From positions 12,338,001 to 12,402,000 of the forward strand of contig CM038920.1 in the NCBI GenBank assembly GCA_021904315.1: a DNA stretch of 64,000 nt, written 5' to 3'. The position numbers were made by a program, and so were the translations under genes. This stretch comes from Sphagnum magellanicum. Lineage: Eukaryota; Streptophyta; Sphagnopsida; Sphagnales; Sphagnaceae. Below are positions 12,301 to 24,300 of this stretch, piece after piece. Below the pieces are notes generated by a model. The model ran no database searches and had not been told where the DNA came from. It was given only the letters and a program-made list of their open reading frames with translations. Within the stretch, counting starts at the first letter, position 1, and every line of letters begins with the position of its first letter.

Positions 12301-15300
12301 AAGAGTAGAGTGGAAGTGATTTCTCTTGGAAGGGGTGAGGAAAAAAACCTTCTAGTCTGGCTCTACCCTGCAGGTGCAAGTGACGAATTAAAAGCCGCAC
12401 GATTGCAAAGGCGGAGTTTCCGGATCTCTCTCAAATGTGCAGAAAAGAAGGGCTATACTAAACAACGCTTCTCAAAGATCATCCAGGTAGGTATCTTGCA
12501 CTCAGCATCTTGTGCATGCATGGTTTCAAAACCATCTGCCAGATTTACTCTGCCCTTGTCAGATAATGTGTGGCTCCTCTGTTGGTACCAAATCACACTG
12601 GGGCATGATCTCTCCTCTTTCTAGATGTTCTTTGATGCATTGATTGACCCTTGGTATTGTGTTGTCTTTGGGAGTTATGATGCTGTTTGGAGCTTCAGTC
12701 CTGGATTCTGTTTTGATGACCCAAAATGTGCATATTCTCCCAAATTGTGCAGTGCAAGGCGCAGGTGTGCACATCAATTGTCAAACTTTCCAGCTTGGAG
12801 TTGAACTTCGGTGATTGCAACATTGGATCGGCAAAGTCATCCAGCGTGCAGATCCTGAACCGCTCAGATCTCCCAGCTCTTGTCAGCTCATATGTGACAT
12901 CAACGATCATCAGTCTAAAGAGCAATGCGGAACGAGTCTCGATACCTCCAGGAGAGACACATAGCCTTGACATTGATTTAGTGCCCTTGAAAACCAATCT
13001 CAAGTACCGGAAGCAAATTAGAGTGGACAACTTGTTTAATAAGGATAATAACCAAGTCTTGGAGGTTCGAGCCAAAATCATGGACCATCATCATGTTCTC
13101 TTCCATTCTTTGTTTTACAAGCTGAAGACACCATCCTCAAATAACTTCCTTGATTTTGATGGGTGACTTTCTGAGCCTCTGTTATGTTTTTTTTGCACTT
13201 GTTTGTGTGGAGTAGTGACTGGCTTTGTCTGTGCATTTTATGTCTTTGATTTTGTGTGGGTACTAGGCTTTTGTGACAAATGCTCATCACCTCCATTGTC
13301 TGTTCTTGTGGGTCAAGCACAACAGTTTTGTTGTCATGGTGGTTGAGATGTGGGTGGGTTGCTTTGGCAGTGTTGTTGTAAACAACCCAAGTGTAAAGCT
13401 ACTGTCAGTTGAGAACATCACAGACAAGAAGCTTACACTGGGATTCAACACCTCAATGCCTGAAGAGCTTGGCATCTATCAATTGAAAGATGAGTCACTT
13501 GAGGAAGATGGGATCCTGGAGTTCGGAGACACATGCAGTCTTGTTAGTGAAGGAAGTGAGGAAGACTATTATGACTATCGGAAGAGGTATTTCATAACAC
13601 CCACCTCAGGATTTTAGAGATATTATTTCAATTTGGTCATAGATCGCTCAGTTTGTTTTATTTCCAGCAATTATATTCTGGGGGGGGGAGTTGTTTATGT
13701 GTCAGAAATGTTGTTTCATATGTGTAGTAGTAGAAGCTTTGCTGTTTTACTAAATGAAGTCGTAAGTGCTGAGAGTAGTAGAGGCATGCCAAAACAGAGA
13801 GTGAGAGGGTGCATTGTATGCCTTTTTTTTGTTGTGGTGTGTATCAAGAGCTTACGCAGCATCGGTGAACAAGGAGAAAATTCTCGAAACTCTTGAGGAA
13901 TCACAGCCTCGACTGAGTAAAGCAATCGTGGACTCAGCTCCATTTCCTGTGCAACAGGGTCATGCGAAGACCATGCCTCCAAGACATCCATTTCCTGTGC
14001 AACAGGGTCATGCGAAGACCATGCCTCCAAGACATCCATTTTCAACATCTGATAAAAGGACAAGGATTAGGTGGGTGGTTGTAAAACTCTTCTGGGTTGC
14101 ACAATTCATGGTTTACTCCTTTGTCTCCATTTGTTCTGGAACATGTGGGAGTGGGTCATTTGTGGGAAGGAATGAGAAGGTCAGATTGGCATGTCAATGC
14201 AAAAACTCCGTGTTTCTTGCAGGGGCTTTGACAGGATGTCCCTTGATCTGGGAACCAGCCGACTGTCAAGTAATATGGCCAACAACGCATTGGAGGCAGG
14301 AGCTCCTGTTCCAGTTGCAATTCCAGGGCAGGCCAAGTCACAGGATGATTCTGCTGCCAACGTAAAGCCTTTTTCAAGCTCAGCCCCAGACCATTCTGGT
14401 GTCCGTTCCTTGAAAAGAGCCCAAAGCCATTTGATGCTGGGTGGTAGTGGCACTGAGGATGCACGAAAAAATGTCCGTTCTCCTCTCCATGAGGACTCCA
14501 GCCCGGAGGAATGCATTGCAAATGTCTTGAATCGACTTGGAAGCACATCTTTATCAAGTGTATCCCTTACTGATGATGATGCAGTGAAGAAGGTTGGTGT
14601 CTGTTCTAACTCTAACTCAAAAGCTCAGAGTGTTTTCTATGTGAAGTGCAATACTAGAGGGTATTTCTTGTAAGACTGACTTGTTGGTATTTGTGGGTCT
14701 CTCTCTGCTCAGTACATAGATGATCACATAAGAGATCGGGAGCTTACAGTGCATGCGTTGGAAGATGGTCCTCGAATTCTGTCCACTCTTGGGAGACTTG
14801 AGCTCCTTCCGGGTGAATCAAAAAACTTGTTTGTTGTGCTGGTTGTGGACGGTCAGTCACACTCCTCATTACAAGGACGTCTCCAACAGCTTGAAGCAAA
14901 GGTCTGCAACATCTCTGTTCATCTATCGAGGGATCTAGTCCAGCTTCACTGCTTAATTTTGTAGAGTCTTCAAGATTGGTGTAAAGGGCTGATGGGAAGA
15001 TGGCTAGTGTTCATTGATAGCAAAGAGAGACCCAATAGAGAGGAGAGTACAGTGGCAGAGATCCTTACATGAAAATCAAGTCTTTAGATGGGAAGTAGCC
15101 AATTCCAGGACAATCACATATGGGTGTGTGAGATGCTTGTTTGACAAGTCCACCTTTTCCATCAGGTCAATAGATCTGTCATTTGTGACTGTGTTTTGCA
15201 GGTGACTATTGAGTTGCTGGATTATGACACAGAGCGTCAAGAACATATGGAACCTGGATTCCTAGAGCATGCCATGGATGAGGACCTACTGACACGAGAG

Positions 15301-18300
15301 CTTCCTGTGCAAATCAAGGTAAGGGATCCCTTCTCCTAAACAATCATCCCCAGAGAAGTAAAGTATTGGAACTGACTACTGCAGTTTTTAGCGACAGTTT
15401 CTTTCTTATGTGTTCACTGAAGTGTACCTGATCGAAAAGTTCTTTGCCGATCTAAATTGGGTTTGGGATTGTGTTATCCAGGTTTGTCGGGCATTGTTAT
15501 CTCTAGCACAGAAGAATATCAGTTTTGGGAAGATGCTCACAAATGAGCACCGTGCAAAAACTCTGGTGTTGAATAACATTGCAGATGTCCCTCTGCTCTA
15601 CAAGATCAAGAAGACAGGTAAGAATGGCTAGCAATTACAGATGGGTTTTGAGTTCATTCTGGTTGTCAGGGTAGGATCTCTTGGTCATGTTGGAGAATAA
15701 CTGACATAGTGAGAAACTGCTGTGTCTTGAAGGGACCCTTTCCAGAATTAGAAAAGTGTAACAGAAGCGTGTGGGAAATTATTTCTGTTTGCATAAGAAA
15801 AAGTATGTGGATTTTTTTGCAGGGTCTATTGCGTCGGGTGATCTTCACATCATTGATGGGCGTACAGGTGTTCTCAAAGCTCACAGTAGCCAGGAGGTCA
15901 ATTTTGTGTTTCAGCCTTCGCTGAGTGGCACTTTTCAGGAAACTCTAACAGTGAGCAACGTATATGATCCGAGCAATGACCAGGTGGTCACCTTGAAAGC
16001 AACCATTAGCCGGGCAGAAACATTCTTGCTGAACACCTCAGACATCGACTTTGGGGCAATGATCTCAGGTCAATGGTCAACTCCACAAAGCGTCTTGATG
16101 TTAAACACAAGCAAGCAAACCCGAACATTCATGTTGAAGGAGTTGGATTTGGCTAGTGCTAAACAACAGTCACTGTTTGGAGAAGATTTTGTAGCCACAG
16201 AACTGCCTGCTCCAAAGCTGAGGTTTCTAGTGGAACCCAAGAAACTTCCATCGTTGGACCAGATCCCTCCTGAGCAAGAAGCTATTGAGGCATTGGAGAG
16301 GAAACTCTTGGCGTACAAGAGAAAGGGAAAGAAAGACAAGGTAGCAAAAGTGCAGAGGGAGATAGATGAATTAAGGAGTGCTAAGGAAAGTGCATCTGGA
16401 GTACCTGAGAAGGACGAGGAAAGACGATTGGGTGAGGTACAGGCACTAGATAATGGTGCCATGACTGCTAGTGACATTGAGCTGGATCATGTTGGTCCAT
16501 GGGGGAGCGGTGATCCAGTGCTTGGCAACGACAATAGCTTGTGCTCAAACTTGAAAGAATCAGAGGGTTTTACGAGTTTCATTTTGAAGGCTGGTGATTC
16601 CCAGGTATGGGGGTTTTGGGTCACTGTCAGTTCTATTTTCTGGAATTGTAGTTCACTGTGAACATGTGAGGGAATGTGTCACATGAGTGCAGAGTATATG
16701 TGAATGTCAGGACCCTCAACAGTGAATACCTGAAGCCATAAGATCCTTTGTTATGAAGACTGGATTTAGGGTTTAGAAGCTAGGAGCCATTTCTTCAGCT
16801 CCAGTTTGCTAGGTTATATATGCTAGTTCAGTTGATTGGTATCTTGTTATCTGACAATTGTTGTCATACCTGTTTTGTAACCAGGTTGTGCTTGTAAGTT
16901 GCTTTGCATCCCTTTCAGAAGCCACATCTCTCAGCAAGAATGTCCATGGGGCCTTTGTTGCATATGAGAGCAAAAATCAGGTACACATGTCTGCATAACC
17001 CTGTTTGTTGTTCTTAGAGTTCTGGAATCCCAAAAAAAGATGAGCCCAGTTTTCCATGCGTCTTTAAATATTGTTCATTTGTTGCTGTTCCAAAATGACT
17101 TAGCCTGAATCATTCTTGCTTTACTGTGACTTAAAACAGGATGTGGTGAAACAAATTGATTTCAAGGCTACAATCTGTTCTGCTTCTCCTGATGATGAAG
17201 GAAGTGTTTCAAGGTCACTAAAGCCGGTAAGGGGAGCATAGGAAAATTGTTCATGGGTTGGTGTGTTCTTGAACCATATTGTGTCTTCTTTTGCTGACTA
17301 GGATCTGAGACACTTTGTCACATTAGTCTATGTCCAAATGATCAGTTTTGTCTGCATCCGGTTTTTGTCCAATTGGGTTTTTCTTGCTTGAAAAAAGGGA
17401 TTTTCCTTGGTTGGTTCCAGTACAGGATAACAAATGTGACAAACTTGTACTAATGTCCTGCAGGTTCAAGTGGCCAGCTCTCCATACTCTTTGTCTGCTC
17501 CAACTCCTAGTCTGTCTCCAGACAGTTCTGCCCCAAACTCACCTTCAGGTGGCCAGACTCCTAAGTCTGGTGCTGGAGGACATCCATTACAGAAGACATC
17601 TTCATCAAATCTGTCGTCCTCTAATGATGGGTACGTGGTGGTTCTGAATGAGAACCTTGACACTCCACCTGGGCCTTCTCATACTCTGTCAACTGACTTG
17701 GGGCAGGCATTGGAAACTACAAGCACATGGGACTCTGGGCACCATGTCATGCATTGGCAGGATGATCTTCTTGGGCCTCTTGATGGGTGCTTTGATCCCT
17801 CAAGCATGGATGACAGTAGCAATGGTGCCAGCCAAGCTGAGAGTTTAGGCAGCCTTTCCACCCTGGAACCCCTTTTTGCCATTGAGTTGCTGCAACCTGC
17901 AACAGATAACATCCTGGACCCAGTGCTGACAGTGGCAGATGATGATATGGACTTGTCATCAGCAGCAGCATTGGCAAGGAGTTTATCACTACTACATCGC
18001 CTCGGAGGGCGACAGGATATCTGCATGCTGGACAAGGAAAAGTTTGCTGGAGAGGTGGTTCTTGAAGACTATCCAGATGGTGAAAAAATGGAGGCGTCCT
18101 TTCTGTTAAGGTCATTGTGTGCACATGACATATGGATACAATTTCAACTTCTGTGGGATAGGCAATTGCATGAACCTGAATTATGGGTTGGTGATTTTGA
18201 CTTCAAGGTGGTTGGCAATGGAAATGTCGGGTGGAGCTCCATGTTTGCCGAAGGGCTTTCTCGTTCAGGAGCTTTGATGGACACTGCTTCTTCTTCATTC

Positions 18301-21300
18301 CAACCAACAAAGCTTCTCTGGCAAAGGGTTGAGAGCAGGCATTTAGAAGCATCCGGAAGTATTCCCATGCTCGTGACATCAGCCTTCCTAAAAGGGACAA
18401 TGGCTAAGTGGGTGACATTACGTGTTGCAGACAATCCTCCTCCCATGGAGTCTTGGGATACATCTCAAATTGCATCAGCAGAAAATGGTGGCACTTGGGG
18501 GTGGGGGGAAGAAGCTGGTCACCTGTGTGGTGGGGTTGCTGGCAGCTGGCGTTCAGGAGTCCTGACATTGCAGTCACAGCCTGATGAGAGGACACAACGT
18601 CAGTTGCTTGTGTGCATGAAGCAACCAGAAAGAGTTCTAAAAGTTTCACCTTCAGAAGTTATCTTTCCTGAGTCTGAGCTTTCTTCTGTGTTGACTAGAG
18701 ACTTCTCAATCAAGAACCGAACTGGGCATGCAGTAGACTATTCGATCAAGGTATCTGGACCCACATTGCCAACTCAATCATCTTGTCGACCAAACAACAA
18801 ACTGCAGGAGGGCTCAACTTTAGTAGCGAATACTAGTGTTGTTACTTGGTCAGCTTTCACAAGAACCACACAAGCAAATTCACCCTTGGAATCCGTTGTA
18901 TCTGTAAGCCCCATGTCAGGGCTGCTCAAGCCTCATGAGTCTGCAATTGTGAGAATTCTTTGCAAACCAGTGAGACCCGGTAAGCAGGTGTACACCCTTC
19001 ATATAAAAAGTTCTCTGTGCCTCAGTGACAGTGAGATAAATATCACACTAGAGCCTTGCAGAGTTCATTTCCTGCAGCTACCAGATCTACAAGATGGCAA
19101 CTTGGATATGGGATTCTGCTTCATCAATGCTCCTGGCAACGAGAAGATAGTTCCCATTAAGCTGTATAACAACTCTACTGGGACCTTGTCCTTGTCATTC
19201 CGCTCTAACTTGACAAAACAGGTCCATATGTCATTGGATCCCAATGGATGGACTCGCACAGATGAAATGGAGTTGGCTCCCAGAGCATCCAGGACTGTCT
19301 TCCTGTGCTTGAGACCCAGTGGTGACAGTGCAGCTTACAGAAACGGACAATGCAGAGAAATAGTTGGTGGGATGAGAGTCACTGCCCTCTCTTCTGAACA
19401 TGCCAGAGCCATAATGGGAGGAAGCAAAGAGGGAATGACCGATCAGATCATGTTGAAGTTCAGAGCAATGGTTGGCCAGAGCTTGATGAAGGTATCAACC
19501 TCACAAATCAACCTTGGGCGTCTGAAAGAGATCGGTGGGTGCCTATCCGGGCATTTTGTTGTCTCTAACCCAAGTGCCCAAATGCCCCTAAGCTTTTCCT
19601 TGTCTTCTAGGCACGCCATGTTATCCTGCACAGAAGGCTATCTGGTCGGGAAAGAGGTTGCCAGGACATCAAATGACACTGCAACAGTATCAGAGATAGT
19701 GGTTGAGTTTCATTTACCAGTGAGAGACTATGGTCTTATTGAAGACACTGTGATAGTTAAGAACATGTCTTGCCCTGGACAGAATGCAGCAGTCATCATT
19801 CAAGTTTATGTAGATGGTGGCTTGGTTGAAGCGCAGGTTGAACCCGCACTTTCCCACTTTGAGTCGGCAGGGATGGAATTCTCAATGGGAGACATGGGTC
19901 ACAAAATTAGGAGAACACAAGGATGCATTCCAGGAATGCCTCCATCACTCTCAGGAGACTCTTCCAGGGATTCCACCCAAGTCCAAGAAAAGGAGACAGC
20001 CCAGTCCATGCAAGGGGCAGCTGCAATGGGTGCAAAGCAACACAATGAAGGTATCACCAATATGAGCTGGAACAGTTGCAGGCTTCTTGAGGACAATCCT
20101 TGTCTTGATCTCGGCACTGTGTTCACTATTCTGGGTACTGCTGACAGGAGTACTGCTAAGAAGGATTCCTCTCCAGACAAGGAATTGAAGGAATTTCCTG
20201 ATCTCATCATCTCTGATTTACGACCATACCATGCTTCCTTGTTGATCACAAACCACTCTGCTGAAGCAGTTACCTTGCAGCCTGTTAGTTCTCTGCCAGT
20301 GGTTGTAAATGTTGATGTGAAGTATGCCACAGAAGTTTCTCATGGAATTTCAGCTCACGTTCAGACTGGTGGACAATGTGGGAGATCCCTTATGACTAAT
20401 GGTTCTCGAGCATCTCAGTCAGATTGTGTGGACCTCTGCTGTACAATACTATCACAGGAGCACACTTGTGGATTGGAGGAGGCTGCACATGATCGAGTCC
20501 ATAATATGTGGGTTGCATGTGGGCATGCATTCACTCTTGCAAAAGGGGGCACAGCTCGTCTATTTGTTGCTTGTCGAGGACTGAACCCACTGTCTGCATC
20601 GGACTCTGATCAATTGCAAAAGGGGAGGCTTTGTGCATTTGAGGGATTACTGGCATTTTGTAAAACCACTGTAAGGACATATGAATTGGGAGGTTTGGAT
20701 GACAGTCCAAATTCTGGATGGCTTCATGCAAATGAGGATTGGCAAGGTTCACAAGTGGTGGAGATTGTGTCTGTAAGAGGTTCCATATGTTTGTCTTTCG
20801 GGGAGGTTGTCACGAAATTCATAAATCTTGGAAAAGTGGGAGATGCGAATGGGTGGGACGATGTCACTTTTGAATTTACCATAAAGAACCTTAGTGATGC
20901 AGTCTTGTTGTACAATTTTGTTGATGTTCCGGGAGTTTTCACTTTTGCATCAGAGAGGCTGCACGGAGCTTCTACTTCCCAAAAGCTATCAAACATTGTG
21001 GCACCCAGAAGTATGGTGACAATTCAGGCCCTCTTTCATGCATCAAAGCTTGAGCAGATGAAAGTGGCAAGAACCTGGTCATGGAAGGTTCAGTTGGTGA
21101 ACTGTAATAATCCGCTCAATTTAATGGAGCTGGCATTGGAAGCAGATATGACTGTTCGTAATCTTTGCTTTGGAGCTTTGACAGGATCTGTCTTGCTCTT
21201 GCCACCCATCACTGTCCCAGCACCATTGTTACCAGCACCTTGCACCAAGAACTTCATTGTAAGCTGGGGATTTTCCTTGTGCAACTAAATCAATGTTTGC

Positions 21301-24300
21301 TTATGTGGGTGGCAGTATTGTTTTCAATTCAGATATCTAGTCATGCTTGCTCTTGGTTCTCGATGTAGCCATCCTAATCTAGTAGTGCACTATTTTTTGT
21401 CGTCCAAAACAGGTTCAAAACTTGTCCCTGGAATCCCTCGGTGTGGCATTGGAGCTCCATCAAGTAGAGGATTCCGAGGCTCTGGTATGTGGGTTTTGTC
21501 TCTGGATCATAACTAGGAAATGGGTGAATATAATTTGTGCTGATTGTGAAATCTAGATTGCACAAATGAAGTTTCTTTCAACGATGCAGATGAGCTTTCG
21601 AGATGTATTGTTTCCTGTTGCTGCACTCAAGCATGGACTGCAGTTGATGGATGGTGTTGTTTTGTAAGAACTTCTGCTAAGGGTGTTCATAAACAGGTGG
21701 TTCTTGAGGTCACAACTCAAAAGCACGGGTCAGTACGTGAGCTAACTTTACAGCCAGGAGAGAAGGCAGAGTTGTGTGTGGGTGCACGCCTAATCTCTGA
21801 TTCCATTCCTCATGCTTTGAAGGGGAATGAGACTGAGAGGCCAAATGGCCACCTTACCAGTTTCTCGAGTGGCTCATTTCCAGAGACTGTTTTCAGACCC
21901 CTTCTAGGAACCCTGGAGGATGTAGCCAGTATGAAACAGCCATTGCATCATGAGAATCAACATGGTACCATTGCCACCAGCAGCTCAACACTGAGCACCA
22001 CATTGACCCCTTTGAGCAGTTTCCCCGATTCAGAACATCACTTGGAGATTGCAGGAACTGTGTGCTTAGGCCACCTATATTTGTACTCCTCTCCCCAGCC
22101 AGACTGTATCTCCATTCATGGAACACTGCTGGCAGGGCCAGTGTTTGATGTATCACCCCATACACTTCAACTGCAGGTGTGTGTCACAACATGAGATTTT
22201 GTCAAAGGTGTAGTAAAATGGCAGGGTTTTATGTTCTTAAGTCCCACCTTGAATGCCTACTTCTCTCAGGACAGATTGTGCTTTGAGGACTATGTATTGA
22301 GGAATATCATATAAATTCATTCATAGACATGCTGCTTTGCTTGACTGCTTGGTTTTCTTGGGCTGACATTCTCTGGCTCTTTATCAATGATTTCAGGCAA
22401 AGTTCATGGACACGGGAGCACCATCCATTAGTCTGAATTGGCCAGAAGCTGGGGTGGATTTTGTGTCTACCGATCCTTTTCCAAGAGTGGAAAAAGATTT
22501 CAAGGGCGGTCGCCTAGGAGCCTGGGAAAGCTGGCATGATAAGTCTGGAACTGTGCAGAAAATAGTGGTTCAAAACTTGTTGGCTTTTGATTCGCTTCAA
22601 TTCAAAGTGCAGGTAGAGGATGTGTTAACTGACGAGGTTGGAACTGTGTTCCATTCTCTTGAGGTCCAACCACAGGAAGCCAATGTGGCCCCAACAGAGA
22701 GTGTGGAGGTCGTAGTTAAACCACTACCATGGTCCACTGCAATGCATGATGCATTTCTCAAGCTATGTTCAGAGGGTTTGATGAACATTGAGTACCTATC
22801 AATTTTTGTCACACTCCGAGATATTGAGAAGCGTGATAGTGGTAAGAGGATCGAGATTCTTATCAAGCCACCCACTTTTCCTCAAAGGACTACCCAAAAA
22901 GAATTGAACTTGGAGACTCAAAAGCAAGTAGTTCTGGAGGAGAGTGCCAACAAGACCAACAATGGGGAGCATGTCAAAGGCCCACCTGTTCTTGGTCTTC
23001 GGGGCTGTACACCTGTGGGGGGGAGCACTTTAAGCTACAAGTTCGACTTGGGACAGCAGAATATTTCAGCAGGTGGCCATCTGCACTGGGATCTCACACT
23101 TGTTGGAGACAAGGAGTGGCCGATTTCTTATCGTTTGTGTACAATTAGTAGCAGCGATGCAAGCTGGCTAAGTATTAGCAGTTGTTTTGGGGTTGTGGAA
23201 GCTTTGCAGCTCAAGACTGTTAAGCTTTCATTCTCAACCAAAGCATTGGGTGAGCAGGTCTTCTCTTTGAAATCCCCTCTGCTTATTTGCATTGTGGCTC
23301 ATCTTCACTTTTTTTTACTTTTACTGTCAAGGCTGCACCTTGACCACCTTTGTGTGTTTTCTTCCTGAAAGTGTGAAGATCTTCCAACTGGCAGGTGTGT
23401 ACTCCACATACCTCATGGTTGAGAATCTTGAAAATCCAGGAGATTTGAAGACAGTGCATCTTAGTATGGAGGTTGTGGCTTCAAGGAACATCCGGCCAGA
23501 AGCTCCATCTCTCTCCCTCTTTCATGTGCTGGTGCAAGGAGACAAGTAAGGGTTTGAGCACTGAAGAAGTAATTTTACTGTTTTAGGAAGCTATCAAAAA
23601 TGCTACTTTTGGGATAGCCTTTTTCATAATTGCATGTGGTTTCACCTACGATTGAATGTTGCTCAAGTCCTCCAGCACCCCATTCTGTGTTGTCTGAATC
23701 TCTGGTTGTACAAGAATCATCTGGGTATAGTGCAGGTCTTTTTTAATTTAACACAGATCAGGATTTTGTCAGACCTTGGGCTCTTTCTAAGCACAAGTCA
23801 TTCTTCATGATCTTGAACTTTGCCACAGGAAAGCTCATCATATCTTCCATATGTTCTTCACTTGCCACTTCTTGGTTATGGTGTGCAGGACTGAGGAGGA
23901 AGTCATAGACATGGGTGAAGTCTACTACAATTTTTGGTATCGGAACCGTTCATTTGTAGTGGTGAATGAGGCTGCTGTAGCAATGGAGTTTCTTTTATCC
24001 TCGAGCTTGGACCACAATGACTCGACCGAGCTCAATTTCTCCTTAGCAAATTCATCTCTGAAGCGCTTCAGTTCAGTGACAGTAGATGCAAAGAGCAGGT
24101 TAGTTTGTTGGTTATTACTCACTGCTTCATGGGAGGCCATTTTTTTTCCCTATTTGACATAGGAGAAATGAGAGCATCTGAGGAGCTCATTGAACCCTTA
24201 AACTTAGTGAAGACAATGCATTCTTAGTTCTGGTGTCCAATTTCAGGTAACTAGATTGTTTGTTGCCTGCTTTGTGCCCCAGGCAAGCCTTGGATAGAGT

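Noticed and set aside
17679-18124. Reverse-strand frames within exon 19
   Set aside because: Shadows of the 3.8-kb coding exon on the plus strand.
21590-21663. Possible extra exon with MSFRDVLFPVAAL between exons 20 and 21 of the giant gene
   Set aside because: Its donor would leave a 33-nt intron and the wrong phase; skipping it joins EDSEAL to VVLEVTTQ in frame.
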